Notes under the pieces: model-generated | What the model saw: the letters and a program-made list of their open reading frames with translations, nothing else | Told to the model about the DNA's origin: nothing | Databases searched by the model: none | In this document: positions 8,275-17,297 of the stretch, piece after piece | How positions within the stretch are numbered: the stretch's first letter is position 1 | Layout: every line of letters starts with the position of its first letter | Made by a program: the position numbers and the translations under genes | NCBI GenBank assembly: GCA_004369085.1 | Contig: ML210395.1 | Span: 15,752-38,372 of the forward strand | Length of the DNA stretch: 22,621 nt | Direction: 5' to 3' | Source: Coprinopsis marcescibilis | Lineage: Eukaryota > Basidiomycota > Agaricomycetes > Agaricales > Psathyrellaceae

Positions 8275-9701
8275 CTACAAGAGAGGGGGTGTCAGTTAAT
8301 GATGCATCGTGGGGTTGAGAGTTGAGAAAAGGAAAAAGGGGAAGAAGGGTGAAAGAACGAACAAGAAACGAAAACCGAGAAACGAAGAGAAAATAAAAAA
8401 GTAAAAAAGTAAAAGAGAAAACGAATGGGAGCGGGAGTAGGACAAACCGCCCACTCAATTCGTCGAATCAAGAATCAAGAACCACCAATCATCAATCACG
8501 AATCGCAAAGGAGATCATCGACCTCAACCTCAACCTCCGCCCGCCCCTCCCCACACTCAACCAGACATCAAACAACCTGCCCTGCCCTGTCGCCTAGACA
8601 CATGACCAACAGACCCTCACCAATCCCAAACCGACGACACCCAACAAATCCCAAACCAAAGGACAATCAAAATCGTCGACCAGCGAAAACCCAAAACCTC
8701 CAGCCAACGGATCCCCGAACCCCCGAATCTCTCCAATCTGCAACATCCAACAGCGGGAAGCGACGACGACGACGGCCAGGCCCGCGATAAGGAAGGCCCG
8801 CGATGAGGAAGGCCCGCGATGAGGAAGAAACAACGACGGGGTGGGCCCTGATCACAAAGAACCAAATCCCAACGAACGAACGAACGACCAAGGGAACCCC
8901 TCCTATCCCAATCCATCCTCGCCCTCCTATCCCAAACCGACACCAACCAGGCCCTCTCCGTCCTCGTTTCGGGATACCATCGAACAAATCAACACCCAAC
9001 AGCGAACCTATCCATGCAAACGTAACACCATCCTCGTGCTCATCGTCCCCATCCCAGTCCCATCCCGTCCCCTGGACCTCGTCCTTTCCATTCATCCATC
9101 GACCACATGTCCACCCCCACTCCCAGCACATTCTCCCAGCACATACGCGCCATCTTTCCATCCACCACCATCCACCATCCACGACAGTCACAACCACGGC
9201 GAATATACGGGACGAGACGAACCAAAATCCAAAAATAAATGGCAAAGCAAACCGAGATTTAAACCGGAATCGAAACCGACCGAACCCAGACTGAGCAGGG
9301 ACAAACCCCCGCGCCTCATCCCCATCCCAGTGCAACCCACACAACCACCCAAGGCAATCGTCGCGGTACGCATTCCAATGACAGGCCGAACCTGAACCCA
9401 AACGCAAACCCGAATCACACTCGAACACAAATAAAAGATAACAAACACGAAGGAACGATACCAAGGATATCGAATCGAAAGCAGAGGAGGGGATCAAGGC
9501 ATGAGACAGGAGTAAGCGGCAGGGTAGATCGTAGGGCGCCATACCCGCATCGAACCAAGAAGCCAATACCCAAAACCCTGCACAGCCTACACCATCACTA
9601 CCAACCCACAAACCAAAAAACCAAAACACGAAAAACGAAACACCAACACAAAAACAAAATGCCAAAATGTCAAAACCCAACACCAAAAAACCCAAACTCA
9701 C
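8275..9701 (-). other. swollen last intron of RPN7 copy B (1,427 nt)
   Basis: Bounded by GTGAGT at the 9701 end and TTGTAG at 8275, exactly between the exon ending [12 protein letters not shown] and the exon starting ELSRFIA. Other introns of this gene are 50-76 nt. Content: a purine-rich run (8310-8420), GAC trinucleotides, a 16-bp tandem repeat, CATCCATC patches and AAACCC/AAAAAC runs at the 9700 end. It is homologous throughout to 18385-19860 in copy C and partly to 2650-3331 in copy A. Confidence 0.8.
8780..8827 (+). repeat. 16-bp tandem repeat, three units
   Basis: Three perfect-length units of gcccgcgatgaggaag (first unit with ATAA) at 8780, 8796 and 8812, preceded by a GAC run. Copy C has two units at 18933-18964. 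Confidence 0.9.
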
Positions 9702-10721
9702 CTATCAACAAAGGCTTCCCCAACCCCAAACGCCGCACTCAGACTAGTCAAAGTCAAGCTCCTATAGCTCTCCAAGAGCTGTGTGTAGGCCAGTATACGC
9801 ATTTCGCGGAGGTAGTGGCGGGCGTGGGGGTTGAGGATGCGGGAGGGGAGGAGGATTGTTTGTTCGAGGGTTGCTGTTGGGTTGGGTTAGTAGGGGTGAG
9901 GGTAGGGTGAGGGTGAGGAGAGGGAAAAGGAGAACGACAAGAGACGCACCAAGAGCTTTGAAGAATTTATCATAGTGGCTTTCGTTCAGGTTTTTGTAGA
10001 GCTCTGCGAGGACTGGTATTTCCGGTACGACCTGGTTCACCTCTGGTGCTGATATCACCTACATGGGTGTAGGGGCTGGGAGAGAGAGAGGAAGGGGCAA
10101 GGGGCTACGCACGCGGGTGAGCGTACCGCTGATGACGGCCATGGCGACGAGGTCGTTGAAGCTGATGAGCTCCGTGGCGGTGAACGTGCTGAGTGCGTCC
10201 AGGAAGAGGTCGGCAGCGGGTTTGAACTGGTGGATGGACACGAGGTGCAGGGCGGTGTAGACTTTGAGCCTGTTGCGACTTTGTCCAGGGCGAGGGTCTG
10301 GGCTTCCAGTGCCTTGTCCTGCCTGTGCGTTAGATACATTTAGTGTGGGCAGCAGGGGGGGAAGGCACCTTGTCGCCGATGCGGGTGAGGTAGTTTGCGC
10401 GTGCTTTGAGGGCCTCGCTGATTTCGGTCTCGCCCTCGCGTTTGCGGGCCTCTTCGAGCCGCTCGTCCAGCTTGCCCAGCTCCTCCGTGTTGCGCCTCCA
10501 GCTCGCCCAGCAGCGCTGCGTCATCCGCCAGTCCGAGCGTCGTGTTAGAGCTGAGGATGTCCTTGTACCACGGGCCCATCTCGTCGGCTCTGATCCCCGC
10601 CAAGAGGTCCGCGCGGGGCCTTGTCGTGCAGGTGCCCGAAGCTGGGTGTGCTGAGCACGAACGGGTTCTGCAGGAGCGCGAGGTTGGGGATCGGGGGCAC
10701 CCCATCGTCGTCGTGTAGTAT

Positions 10722-10854
10722 TGTATGTTGGAGAGCAAAGCGAGGCGAGGGAGGAAGGCATCAACCAATTACGCCTTCATCTTAATGTTCCCATGGGGAC
10801 GCTTCCTCGTCCCATCATCCATCATCTCCTTTCATTCGTTCATTTACCAGAACG
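10722..10854. promoter_or_regulatory. remnant of a shared RPN7/RPN6 divergent promoter
   Basis: The 133 bases between the lost RPN7 start (minus strand) and the RPN6-like start (plus strand). AACCAATTACGCCTTCATC..TAAT..TTCCCA is kept in diverged form upstream of RPN7 copies A and C, so it is the likely regulatory core. No classical TATA box is seen. Confidence 0.45.
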
Positions 10855-10995
10855 ATGGCCGTCCCGACTAGTACGACTGCAGAGCTCGTGAGCAAAGCGG
10901 ATGCGCTGTATGAACGTAAACAGGTGGACGAGGCTGCTGCGATCTACCAGGAAGTCCTCGACACCACGGCCCGTGCGACCACACCCTCCGCTTAA
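10855..10995 (+). pseudogene. RPN6: RPN6-like 5' fragment
   Basis: A 46-codon frame starting MAVPTSTTAELVSKADALYE and continuing KQVDEAAAIYQEVLD before TAA. It resembles the first helices of fungal RPN6 (PSMD11, another PCI lid subunit), where a KQ..EA...Y...LD pattern is found; this match is from memory. Nothing like the rest of RPN6 follows, so it is a truncated gene or first exon. It lies head-to-head with RPN7 copy B. A damaged second copy is at 17185. Confidence 0.55.
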
Positions 10996-11256
10996 TCGTA
11001 AAGATGTAACAACAGAGCAGCATCGGCCAGCACGCCACGCGAGGCCGACAGTCATGTCAAAGAGTTTAGGCATGCGAAGACGAGAAAGAATTCAGGAGCA
11101 TGGTTGGCTTTAGGCACAATATCCAGAGGACCGCGACTCTCACTTTCAAATGCTGGGCTGGCCGCAGAGTCCGAGTCTTTCTCTCGATTCTTGTAAGGGT
11201 AGCCCAGTCTTCAGTTCACCACATGCAGCACACACGAACCAGTTATATTGAGATAT

Positions 11257-11340
11257 GGGGTATGCACGAGTGGTTAAGGTAAGGCTAATCTATCTTCTAG
11301 CGAGAGGCTCGAGCCTGATGGCAGGTGGGAGCCTTAGAAT
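11257..11340 (+). pseudogene. possible tRNA (Leu/Ser type) remnant
   Basis: GAGTGGTTAAGG at 11268-11279 is a strong A-box as found in tRNA-Leu and tRNA-Ser. The expected B-box is poor (AGGTGGGAGCCTT), and no acceptor stem or clear anticodon arm can be drawn. It is a degraded tRNA or chance. Confidence 0.25.
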
Positions 11341-11627
11341 CAAAATAAATTGTAATCTAATCTTCCCCGAGAGTGTCCACTCCCTTACATTTCTCCTCTT
11401 CGATTTGATGTTGTTAGAGTCCCGTGATTTGTAGTGCAGGGGAGGAACACGAGCACTCGATCATCGGAGACGCTCGTTCGCGTACATAGAAATTGCCCGT
11501 GTATGATTTGCCAGTCGAGTTTGAACTATATTTCGTTGCGCTTGAGGGGTTTTTACTCATCGCTGGGGCCTTTTGTGTAGGGGATGGATGGAATAGGGTC
11601 ATTTGGTAAGTTTCAAAGACTAAGGGT

Positions 11628-11690
11628 TGGATCGTGGTCTAATGGTTCGGACCTGGTGTAATTAGGTACGTATAGGTTGGAGATGTGCAG
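11628..11690 (+). pseudogene. possible tRNA (Glu/Gln type) remnant
   Basis: TCGTGGTCTAATGGTTCGGA at 11632-11651 is very like the 5' half of fungal tRNA-Glu/Gln (A-box TGGTCTAATGG). The 3' half does not form a T-arm with GGTTCGA. It is a 5' fragment only. Confidence 0.35.
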
Positions 11691-11770
11691 TGAAGATTAG
11701 GATGAGAGTAGATTGGAGGTGGAGAGCGAGGAACGGGGATTTGAGATCTGGGCTGAGATACCGAGAGTGT

Positions 11771-11811
11771 GTGTGTGGCTTAATGGAGGGGTCGCAAGTC
11801 CGAACTTGTTA
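11771..11811 (+). pseudogene. possible tRNA remnant lacking the anticodon arm
   Basis: TGGCTTAATGG (11776-11786) looks like an A-box. GGTCGCAAGTCCGAACTTG (11790-11808) looks like a T-arm with B-box. They are only a few bases apart, as if the anticodon arm were deleted. Confidence 0.3.
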
Positions 11812-12242
11812 TATATATATTTGGAGGTTCAAGTACAAATCGCGTTTATTCCTGTCTGGCCATGCGCGTTAGATAGCTTGCGTTTGTTTACCGGGATTTT
11901 ACAAGTCGCACCAAGCTGTGTCCCGTTGATTCTTCACCTGAGCAGGCTAACAGAACTCCGCTTTGATGAGTAACAGTAGCTGTCGGTCGCAGCTTCTTGT
12001 TTAAAATAGAATTGTAGATAATAGATATGAGACAAATTAGACACCCCACTCGATTACAGTATTACTTTGAAGGGTGCAAAGGCAGACGAGAGTAGTCTTA
12101 TCCTCTGAATCGGGGAACGGAATCTAAATTATCCTGACTTTCAAGGGTTGTCAGAAAAGCTGGGCGTCGATGTGGAAGAAGTCTTACCAATAAGACAGCG
12201 GAGGTGGTGGAGGAGGGTGTGAATCGATCATAGGAGCGTGTA

Positions 12243-15200
12243 TTATGGCTGGTTTGCTTGTTCGAGGGCGAGGCGAAGTGAGGTCTTCTGCACCTCGGTC
12301 CAGGAGTCTCGATCACCCAGCGTCGGGTCGATATCTGGGACTTGGAGAAGGCGTTGGGTGACCTGTTTGCTGTTGTGTAACAGGGAAAGCATTAGCCCCG
12401 TTTCGCCTTGTAGGTTCTCGGCGTTGAAATTGTATTTGCCGCTGTTAATGAGGAGATCGACCATGGTGGGTTTGCCGAAACGACAGGCGTGCATGAATGC
12501 GTCCTGTCCCTTGTGATCCGTCAAATTGGGGTCGAGTTCGGGGAATGAGAGTAGTCGTTGAACCACTGGGATGTGACCCTCCTGTACAGCCCACATAAGC
12601 GCTGTAATACCCTCGTTGTCCTGAGCATTGAGGTTGCACCTGTTGCTAGCTAGGAGGGTATTGACCATGGCGAGGCTTCCGATATAACAGGCGTTTGCAA
12701 ATGGGGTAACTCCATAGACATCCGTCAAATTGGGGTCAAGTTCGGGGATTGAGAGTAGTCGTTGAACCACCTGGACGGGATCATTCTGTACGGCCCACAT
12801 AAGCGCTGTAAAACCCTTGTTGTTCTGAGCATTGAGGGTGCACCTATTGCTAGCTAGGAGAGCTTCGACTGTCTCGGGGTTTCCGAGACGACTGGCCTCC
12901 GCAAAGGGGGTATCTCCATGGTTATTCGTCAAATTGGGGTCGAGTTCGGGGATTAAGAGTAGTCGTTGAACCACTGGGACTTGGTCCTCCCGTACAGCCC
13001 ACATAAGCGCTGTCCAGCCCATGATGTTCTGAGCATTGAGGTAGCACCTGTTGCTAGCTAGGAGGGCTTCGACCGTCTCGAGGTTTTCGAGACGACTGGC
13101 CTCTGCAAAGGGGGTATCTCCATAGTTATTCGTCAAATTGGGGTCGAGTTTGGGGATTGAGAGTAGTTGTTGAACCACCTGGACGTGATCCTCCCGTACA
13201 GCCCACATAAGCGCTGTCAAACCCTCATTGTTCTGAGTATTGAGGTTGCATCTGTCGCTAGCTAGGAGGGCTTCGACCATCGCGAGGTTTCCGAGACGAC
13301 TGGCCTCCGCAAAGGGGGTATCTCCATAGTTATTCGTCAAATTGGGGTCGAGCTCGGGGATTGAAAGTAGTCTTTCAACCACTGGGATGTGATCCTCCTG
13401 TACGGCACACATAAGCGCTGTCAAGCCCTCGTTGTCCTGATCATTGAGGTTGCACCTGTTGCAAGCTAGGAGGGCTTCGACCGTCTCGAGGTTTCCGAGG
13501 TAACTGGCCTCCGCAAGGGGGGTATCTCCATATTTATTCGTCAAATTGGCGTCGAGTTCGGGGATTGAGAGTAGTCGTTGAACCACCTGGACGTTATCCT
13601 CCCGTGCAGCCCACATAAGCGCTGTCACGCCCTCGTTGTTCTGAGCATTTAGGTTGCATCTGTTGCTAGCTAAGAGGGCTTCGACCATCGCGAGGTTTCC
13701 GCGACGACTGGCCTCCGCAAAGGCGCTATCTCCACTGCTATCCGCCAACTCGGGGTCCAGTTCAGGGAGTAAGAGTAGTCGTTGAACCACTGGGACGTGA
13801 TCCTCCTGTACGGCGCGCATAAGCGCTGTCATACCCTTGTGGTTCTGAACATTGAGGTTGCACCTGTTGCAAGCTAGGAGGACTTCGACCGTTGCGAGGC
13901 TTCCAAAGTAACTGGCCTCCGCAAGGGGGGTATCTCCATTGATATCCGTCAAATCGGGGTCGAGTTCAGAAATTGAGAGTAGTCGTTGAGCCACTGGGAC
14001 ATGATCACGCCGTGCGGCATACATAAGTGCGGTGGAACCTTCGTTGTTCTGAGCGTTGATGATGCACCTGTTGCAAGCTAGGAGGGCTTCAACCATCGCG
14101 ACGTTTCCGAGACGGCTGGCGTTGACAAAGGGGGTATCTCCATCGAGATCCGTCAAATTGGGGTCCAGATCTGGGATCGAGAGTAGTCGTTGAGCCACCG
14201 GGACGTGATTCATCCCTACAGCCCACATAAGCGCTGTGAGACCTGCGTTGTTTGCCGCATTGACGTTAACGTCGAGATTGTCAACCTGAAGGAGAACCTC
14301 CATCACGTCCGCGTATCCGTTCGAAGCGGCCAATAGAAGCGCGGTGTCCCCGTCGTGGTTGGCTGCATTAGCGTGAGATGAGTCAAGGATGCCCAGCAAC
14401 TCTCCCACTATCTCAGTGCTGCCGCCATTCGAAGCGTTCATCAGAGGACTCCACCCCTCGGCATCTGAGCAGACGGCGTCAATTCCCCTCGCACCCAAAA
14501 GAAGTTTGACAGTCTCGAGGTTGCCCAATGCTGCCGCCAACCCCAATGCCGTGGCCCCATTTGCGGTTTTGGAGTTGACATCGATCTCATGTAAATCTAC
14601 GTTGGATAACTTGGCCGAGAGCGCGTCGTTGAGAGCGTATGCAGCGAGGACATGAATGGACTGTAGATAGTCCCATCCCCAGATGGGGAGGTTGGCGTTG
14701 CGGAAAGGGAACCGTTGGCAGTGCGAAATGAATTGAAGTACAGTGGATGGAAGAGAGGTGCAGAGGCGAGCGTGCGTGACCCAATGATCGAATGGGTATT
14801 TGAGGAACGGGTGTGCAAGGAGCAATGACTCGACAATTTCGTTACATTTGGAATAGTCGTTAAGGTTGAACTGGTGAAGCCGGGCGACGCAGGTCGACGA
14901 AAGAATCTCTTGGGGGTTGAAGATGGTTGTGAAGAGATATGACTGCAGTGGCTCTCTGGCTGTGTAATCTATGGGTATTGTGAGCCGTTGTCCACACTGC
15001 TGATCTGCGAGTCGACTTACGGACAAGGCGAACTGTTCGACTCTCCGACTCGATCGTGATCAGGCCGCAGCACATGGACAGGAGGTTGTCTTTGTCCACC
15101 AAGAGGGTGGGACTGAAAGCAAAACTGTCCGAACGGACAGCAATTGCGTGGCGGAGATCGTCGATACCTAGGCTGTCTTCTGCATAGAGCACCCAAATCA

Positions 15201-16630
15201 AGGCCCGCTTGACAACATCGACGCTGTAACGTCCTAGACCCTCAACCCTCCTCATAGTCGCAGCGTACATAGCCTCTACGCCGTCTGGAAGACTGTTCAA
15301 AGCGTCTTGGATACTTTTAATGCTGGGGCAGGTCTTGAGGATATCAACTTGAAGAGATGCAAGGAGGAACCTATTGAAGCCAAGTTGTCATTCTATGTGG
15401 AGATTAGTAATACATACAAGACCTACATCCCGAGTGATTTTTGCAAGATCGTTTCTACGATGACCGTCTTCTGTCTCCCATCAACTAGCTTCCAAAGGGA
15501 TGGCGATCTTCTGAGCTTTTCTTCGATAAGAAGGGCAATGTCGGTGTCATGGGCCACGATGACGAAGAATCGAGCGTTGAATACGACATCCTTGAGCAAA
15601 GGCAGCGGGCGAGAAGTGATGAAGAAGTTGATAGGAAGTTGACAGATGGCAGTGATAATGTCGAATTGAGTCTCGCTAGAGGCCTCGTCGAGACCGTCAA
15701 GCACGTAGAAGCATTTCTTGAAGACTCCCGAGGTTGAAATCTGCTTGAGGATCTCGAATAGCTCGTGCTGCGTGGGCTCGGTTCCCTCACGTTGGTGGAG
15801 CTCGTACACATCCTTGACAAATTGCCAAACAACTGGATACCGCTCTAACATCTGCCGAAGAATCCCCGCAAGGATGTCGCGGACTGGTACTGCCTCCGTA
15901 TATCGACAGAACGCAAATACAACGCAGATATCGCTATGGCCCTGTGCCAGACCTTGAAGGTGATCGATTACGACCGATCTGCAGATACGAGTCAGCAAAT
16001 GCAAATGTTTGTCTGAAAAGATGGACGTACGACAGAATGGTCTTTCCCGCACCAGCTACAGAATGATACACGATTAGAGATCAAACGGCACGATGAGGGT
16101 CATCACTCACGCATTACAGTACCCCATAGGATGCCAGATTCGCTCTCCACCCAAATCTTGAAATCGGCTGTTTCAAAGATCCACATTATGGTGTTTGGCG
16201 TGCGCTTCCCAAGATTGTCCAAATGAATAGTGCGAAATATGTATTTTGTTAGCCAAGGAATGCATTTGGCGATCTCTACGTTGTGTCAATACTCAGACCA
16301 TTACACGGAGAATGACATGGTGACTCACCTTCCTCCGTGCGGTCGTTGGACACATATACGTTGGTGACATTGTGTTGGCCGCCTGCGACATTATTTACGA
16401 TGCTGTTCATGATGTGGGTGTTCTTTGCCCCAGTGAAAGCGGTTGCTTGGCTCGGAATATCAGTCCGAAATACTGTAGAATTGATATTTGATTCAAGTCA
16501 GACCACGCCCAAAGGACCATTCGACTTACTGTAAAGTTGCATCACCTACATCGCCATTAGTGTAATTATCAGGACCAATGCCACCGGTGTAGGACACAGT
16601 GCGTACCATGCGCGACAAGTTTGCTCCCAT
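12243..16630 (-). CDS. NACHT-ankyrin NLR-type receptor, 8 exons, 1,325 aa
   Basis: Exons (minus): 16607-16630, 16530-16545, 16329-16472, 16111-16275, 16031-16055, 15427-15978, 15021-15370, 12243-14968. The seven introns are 52-61 nt, GT-AG, and all phases fit one frame. Domains: a short N-terminus (1-62); a NACHT NTPase with Walker A PGAGKT (109-114), Walker B CFYVLDGLDEA (206-216) and sensor FFITSRP (235-241); a winged-helix region (about 310-420) ending in VRLVHYTARE; a helical linker; ankyrin repeats from about 520 to 1300. Expected role: a cytosolic signal-transducing NTPase that oligomerises after ligand sensing, as in fungal non-self recognition. The ligand is unknown. No large effector domain precedes NACHT. 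The first two tiny exons are least certain; an alternative start is M10 at 16543. The only intact multi-exon gene in the window. Confidence 0.92.
12348..14183 (-). repeat. nine tandem 204-bp ankyrin-pair repeats
   Basis: Nine head-to-tail units of exactly 204 bp (68 codons, two ankyrin repeats each), with no indel, within exon 8 (residues 680-1291). The core reads LDPNLTNNYGDTPFAEASRL, then VEALLASNRCNLNAQN, then TALMWAV, then VVQRL. Middle units are nearly identical; the first and ninth are the most diverged. Differences cluster at positions after LT, after EAS, between QN.. and TALM, and just after TALM. Confidence 0.93.
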
Positions 16631-16880
16631 TTTTGCAGCCAATCTGAATCAAACGTCAGTACATGGAACGAATTAAACGCAGAGATAGAGAGGTGTTTCG
16701 CCAACCTCAGGCAGAGTGCGAATCAACTTATATCTTCAGCGGGCTCACAGCACTTTGACAGGACTCGCACCGCCCACTGTGAGAGATTTACTCCAGGTTC
16801 TAAAATAGACATGATCATCGATGGGCTGTGGTGGGCTGCGCACTTCCATTGGTTGGTATTGATTCAAGAACCAATGTCCA
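16631..16880 (-). promoter_or_regulatory. putative NLR promoter
   Basis: On the minus strand a TATA-like ATATAAG lies at 16727-16733, about 100 bases before the ATG, and the start context is CAAAA-ATGG. Further up, CATTGGTT (16847-16854) and AACCAATG (16869-16876) form a perfect 8-bp inverted repeat containing two opposed CCAAT boxes, a plausible site for the CCAAT-binding (Hap) complex. No coding sequence is seen. Confidence 0.45.
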
Positions 16881-17184
16881 AGCGCATTCACTGGACACGA
16901 GGCATTCATTTCCAGCATTCATTTCCAGCATCGCCTTGACGAACCCACAATACGTAGAACGTCAAAGGAGCACAGTACACCGAAGTCATTGGACACCCCC
17001 CGAAATAAAAAGCGTGGTATCGTTAGAAGCATATGAGCGCCTAACGAATCCAATCACAGAGACGCTGATCTTCTGACCTTTCTCACCGCCACTACCCGTC
17101 CCGTGACAGTGTGACAGGCCGCGTCCACTGTCATTTATGGGACCGTTGCAATTCATCCACCACAACCACTGGGACATTAGCAGT
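16881..17184. other. gene-free stretch with short repeats
   Basis: No gene is seen. A 13-bp direct repeat (cattcatttccag) lies at 16903-16915 and 16916-16928. TGACAGTG (17104-17111) and CACTGTCA (17126-17133) form an 8-bp inverted repeat just before the second RPN6 fragment. Confidence 0.5.
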
Positions 17185-17297
17185 ATGGGTGCCACAAGTA
17201 CAACGACCACCACGAATGCAGAGCTTGTGTGTCAACAAAACCAATGCGCAATATTCGAGCAGAATAAAGTGGACGATCTATCAGCTGTCGCGAAGGC
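17185..17297 (+). pseudogene. RPN6: RPN6-like 5' fragment, second copy
   Basis: ATGGGTGCCACAAGTAC starts a frame reading MGATSTTTTTNAELV and later EQNKVDD. This matches the fragment at 10855 (AELVSKADALYERKQVDEAA). About 11 bp are missing after GTGGAC compared with that copy, which shifts the frame, and the match stops at about 17297 where the orphan gag tail begins. Same strand as the first fragment. Confidence 0.45.

Larger units (their letters stand above)
8103..10721 (-). pseudogene. RPN7: RPN7 pseudogene copy B (chimeric)
   Basis: Five exon remnants: 10369-10721, 10113-10318, 9950-10058, 9702-9873 and 8103-8274. The last reads [20 protein letters not shown] and [17 protein letters not shown] then stop, the typical RPN7 C-terminus. 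Exon 1 holds PNLALLQNPFVLS, ADLLAGIRADEMGPWYKDI and KREGETEISEALKARANYL. Lesions: the codon aligned with the ATG of the other copies is ATA, one extra base follows HDKA, and a second frameshift precedes NTEELGKLDE. About 48 residues are missing where exon 2 jumps from LDKVA to NRLKVYTALH near 10277. Left of that join it is about 90% like copies A and C; right of it the resemblance drops sharply and GC is higher. Exons 3-5 are open. Confidence 0.9.
10996..12242. other. gene-poor spacer with tRNA-like scraps
   Basis: No protein gene is supported; open frames are short and show no family pattern. The stretch has higher AT, three tRNA-like pieces (separate entries) and a (TA)n run near 11812-11820. 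It also contains the 3' flank of the NLR gene. The break with the RPN6 fragment at about 10996 has no visible repeat boundary. Confidence 0.5.

Noticed and set aside
8667..9701. Long minus-strand open frame (344 codons) inside RPN7 copy B
   Set aside because: It lies in the swollen intron, is made of low-complexity F/G/V/W/R-rich sequence, and the equivalent region in copies A and C is broken into different frames. It is a by-product of GT-rich composition.
12348..14183. CRISPR-like or satellite array
   Set aside because: The 204-bp repeats encode ankyrin pairs in frame within a gene, with no spacers.
14587..15300. Separate genes at the 5' end of the large ankyrin frame (open start within 14969-15026)
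   Set aside because: The start of that frame is an intron (GTAAGT to CATAG). Splicing at 15020/14969 restores the typical VRLVHYTARE block, so it belongs to one NLR gene.
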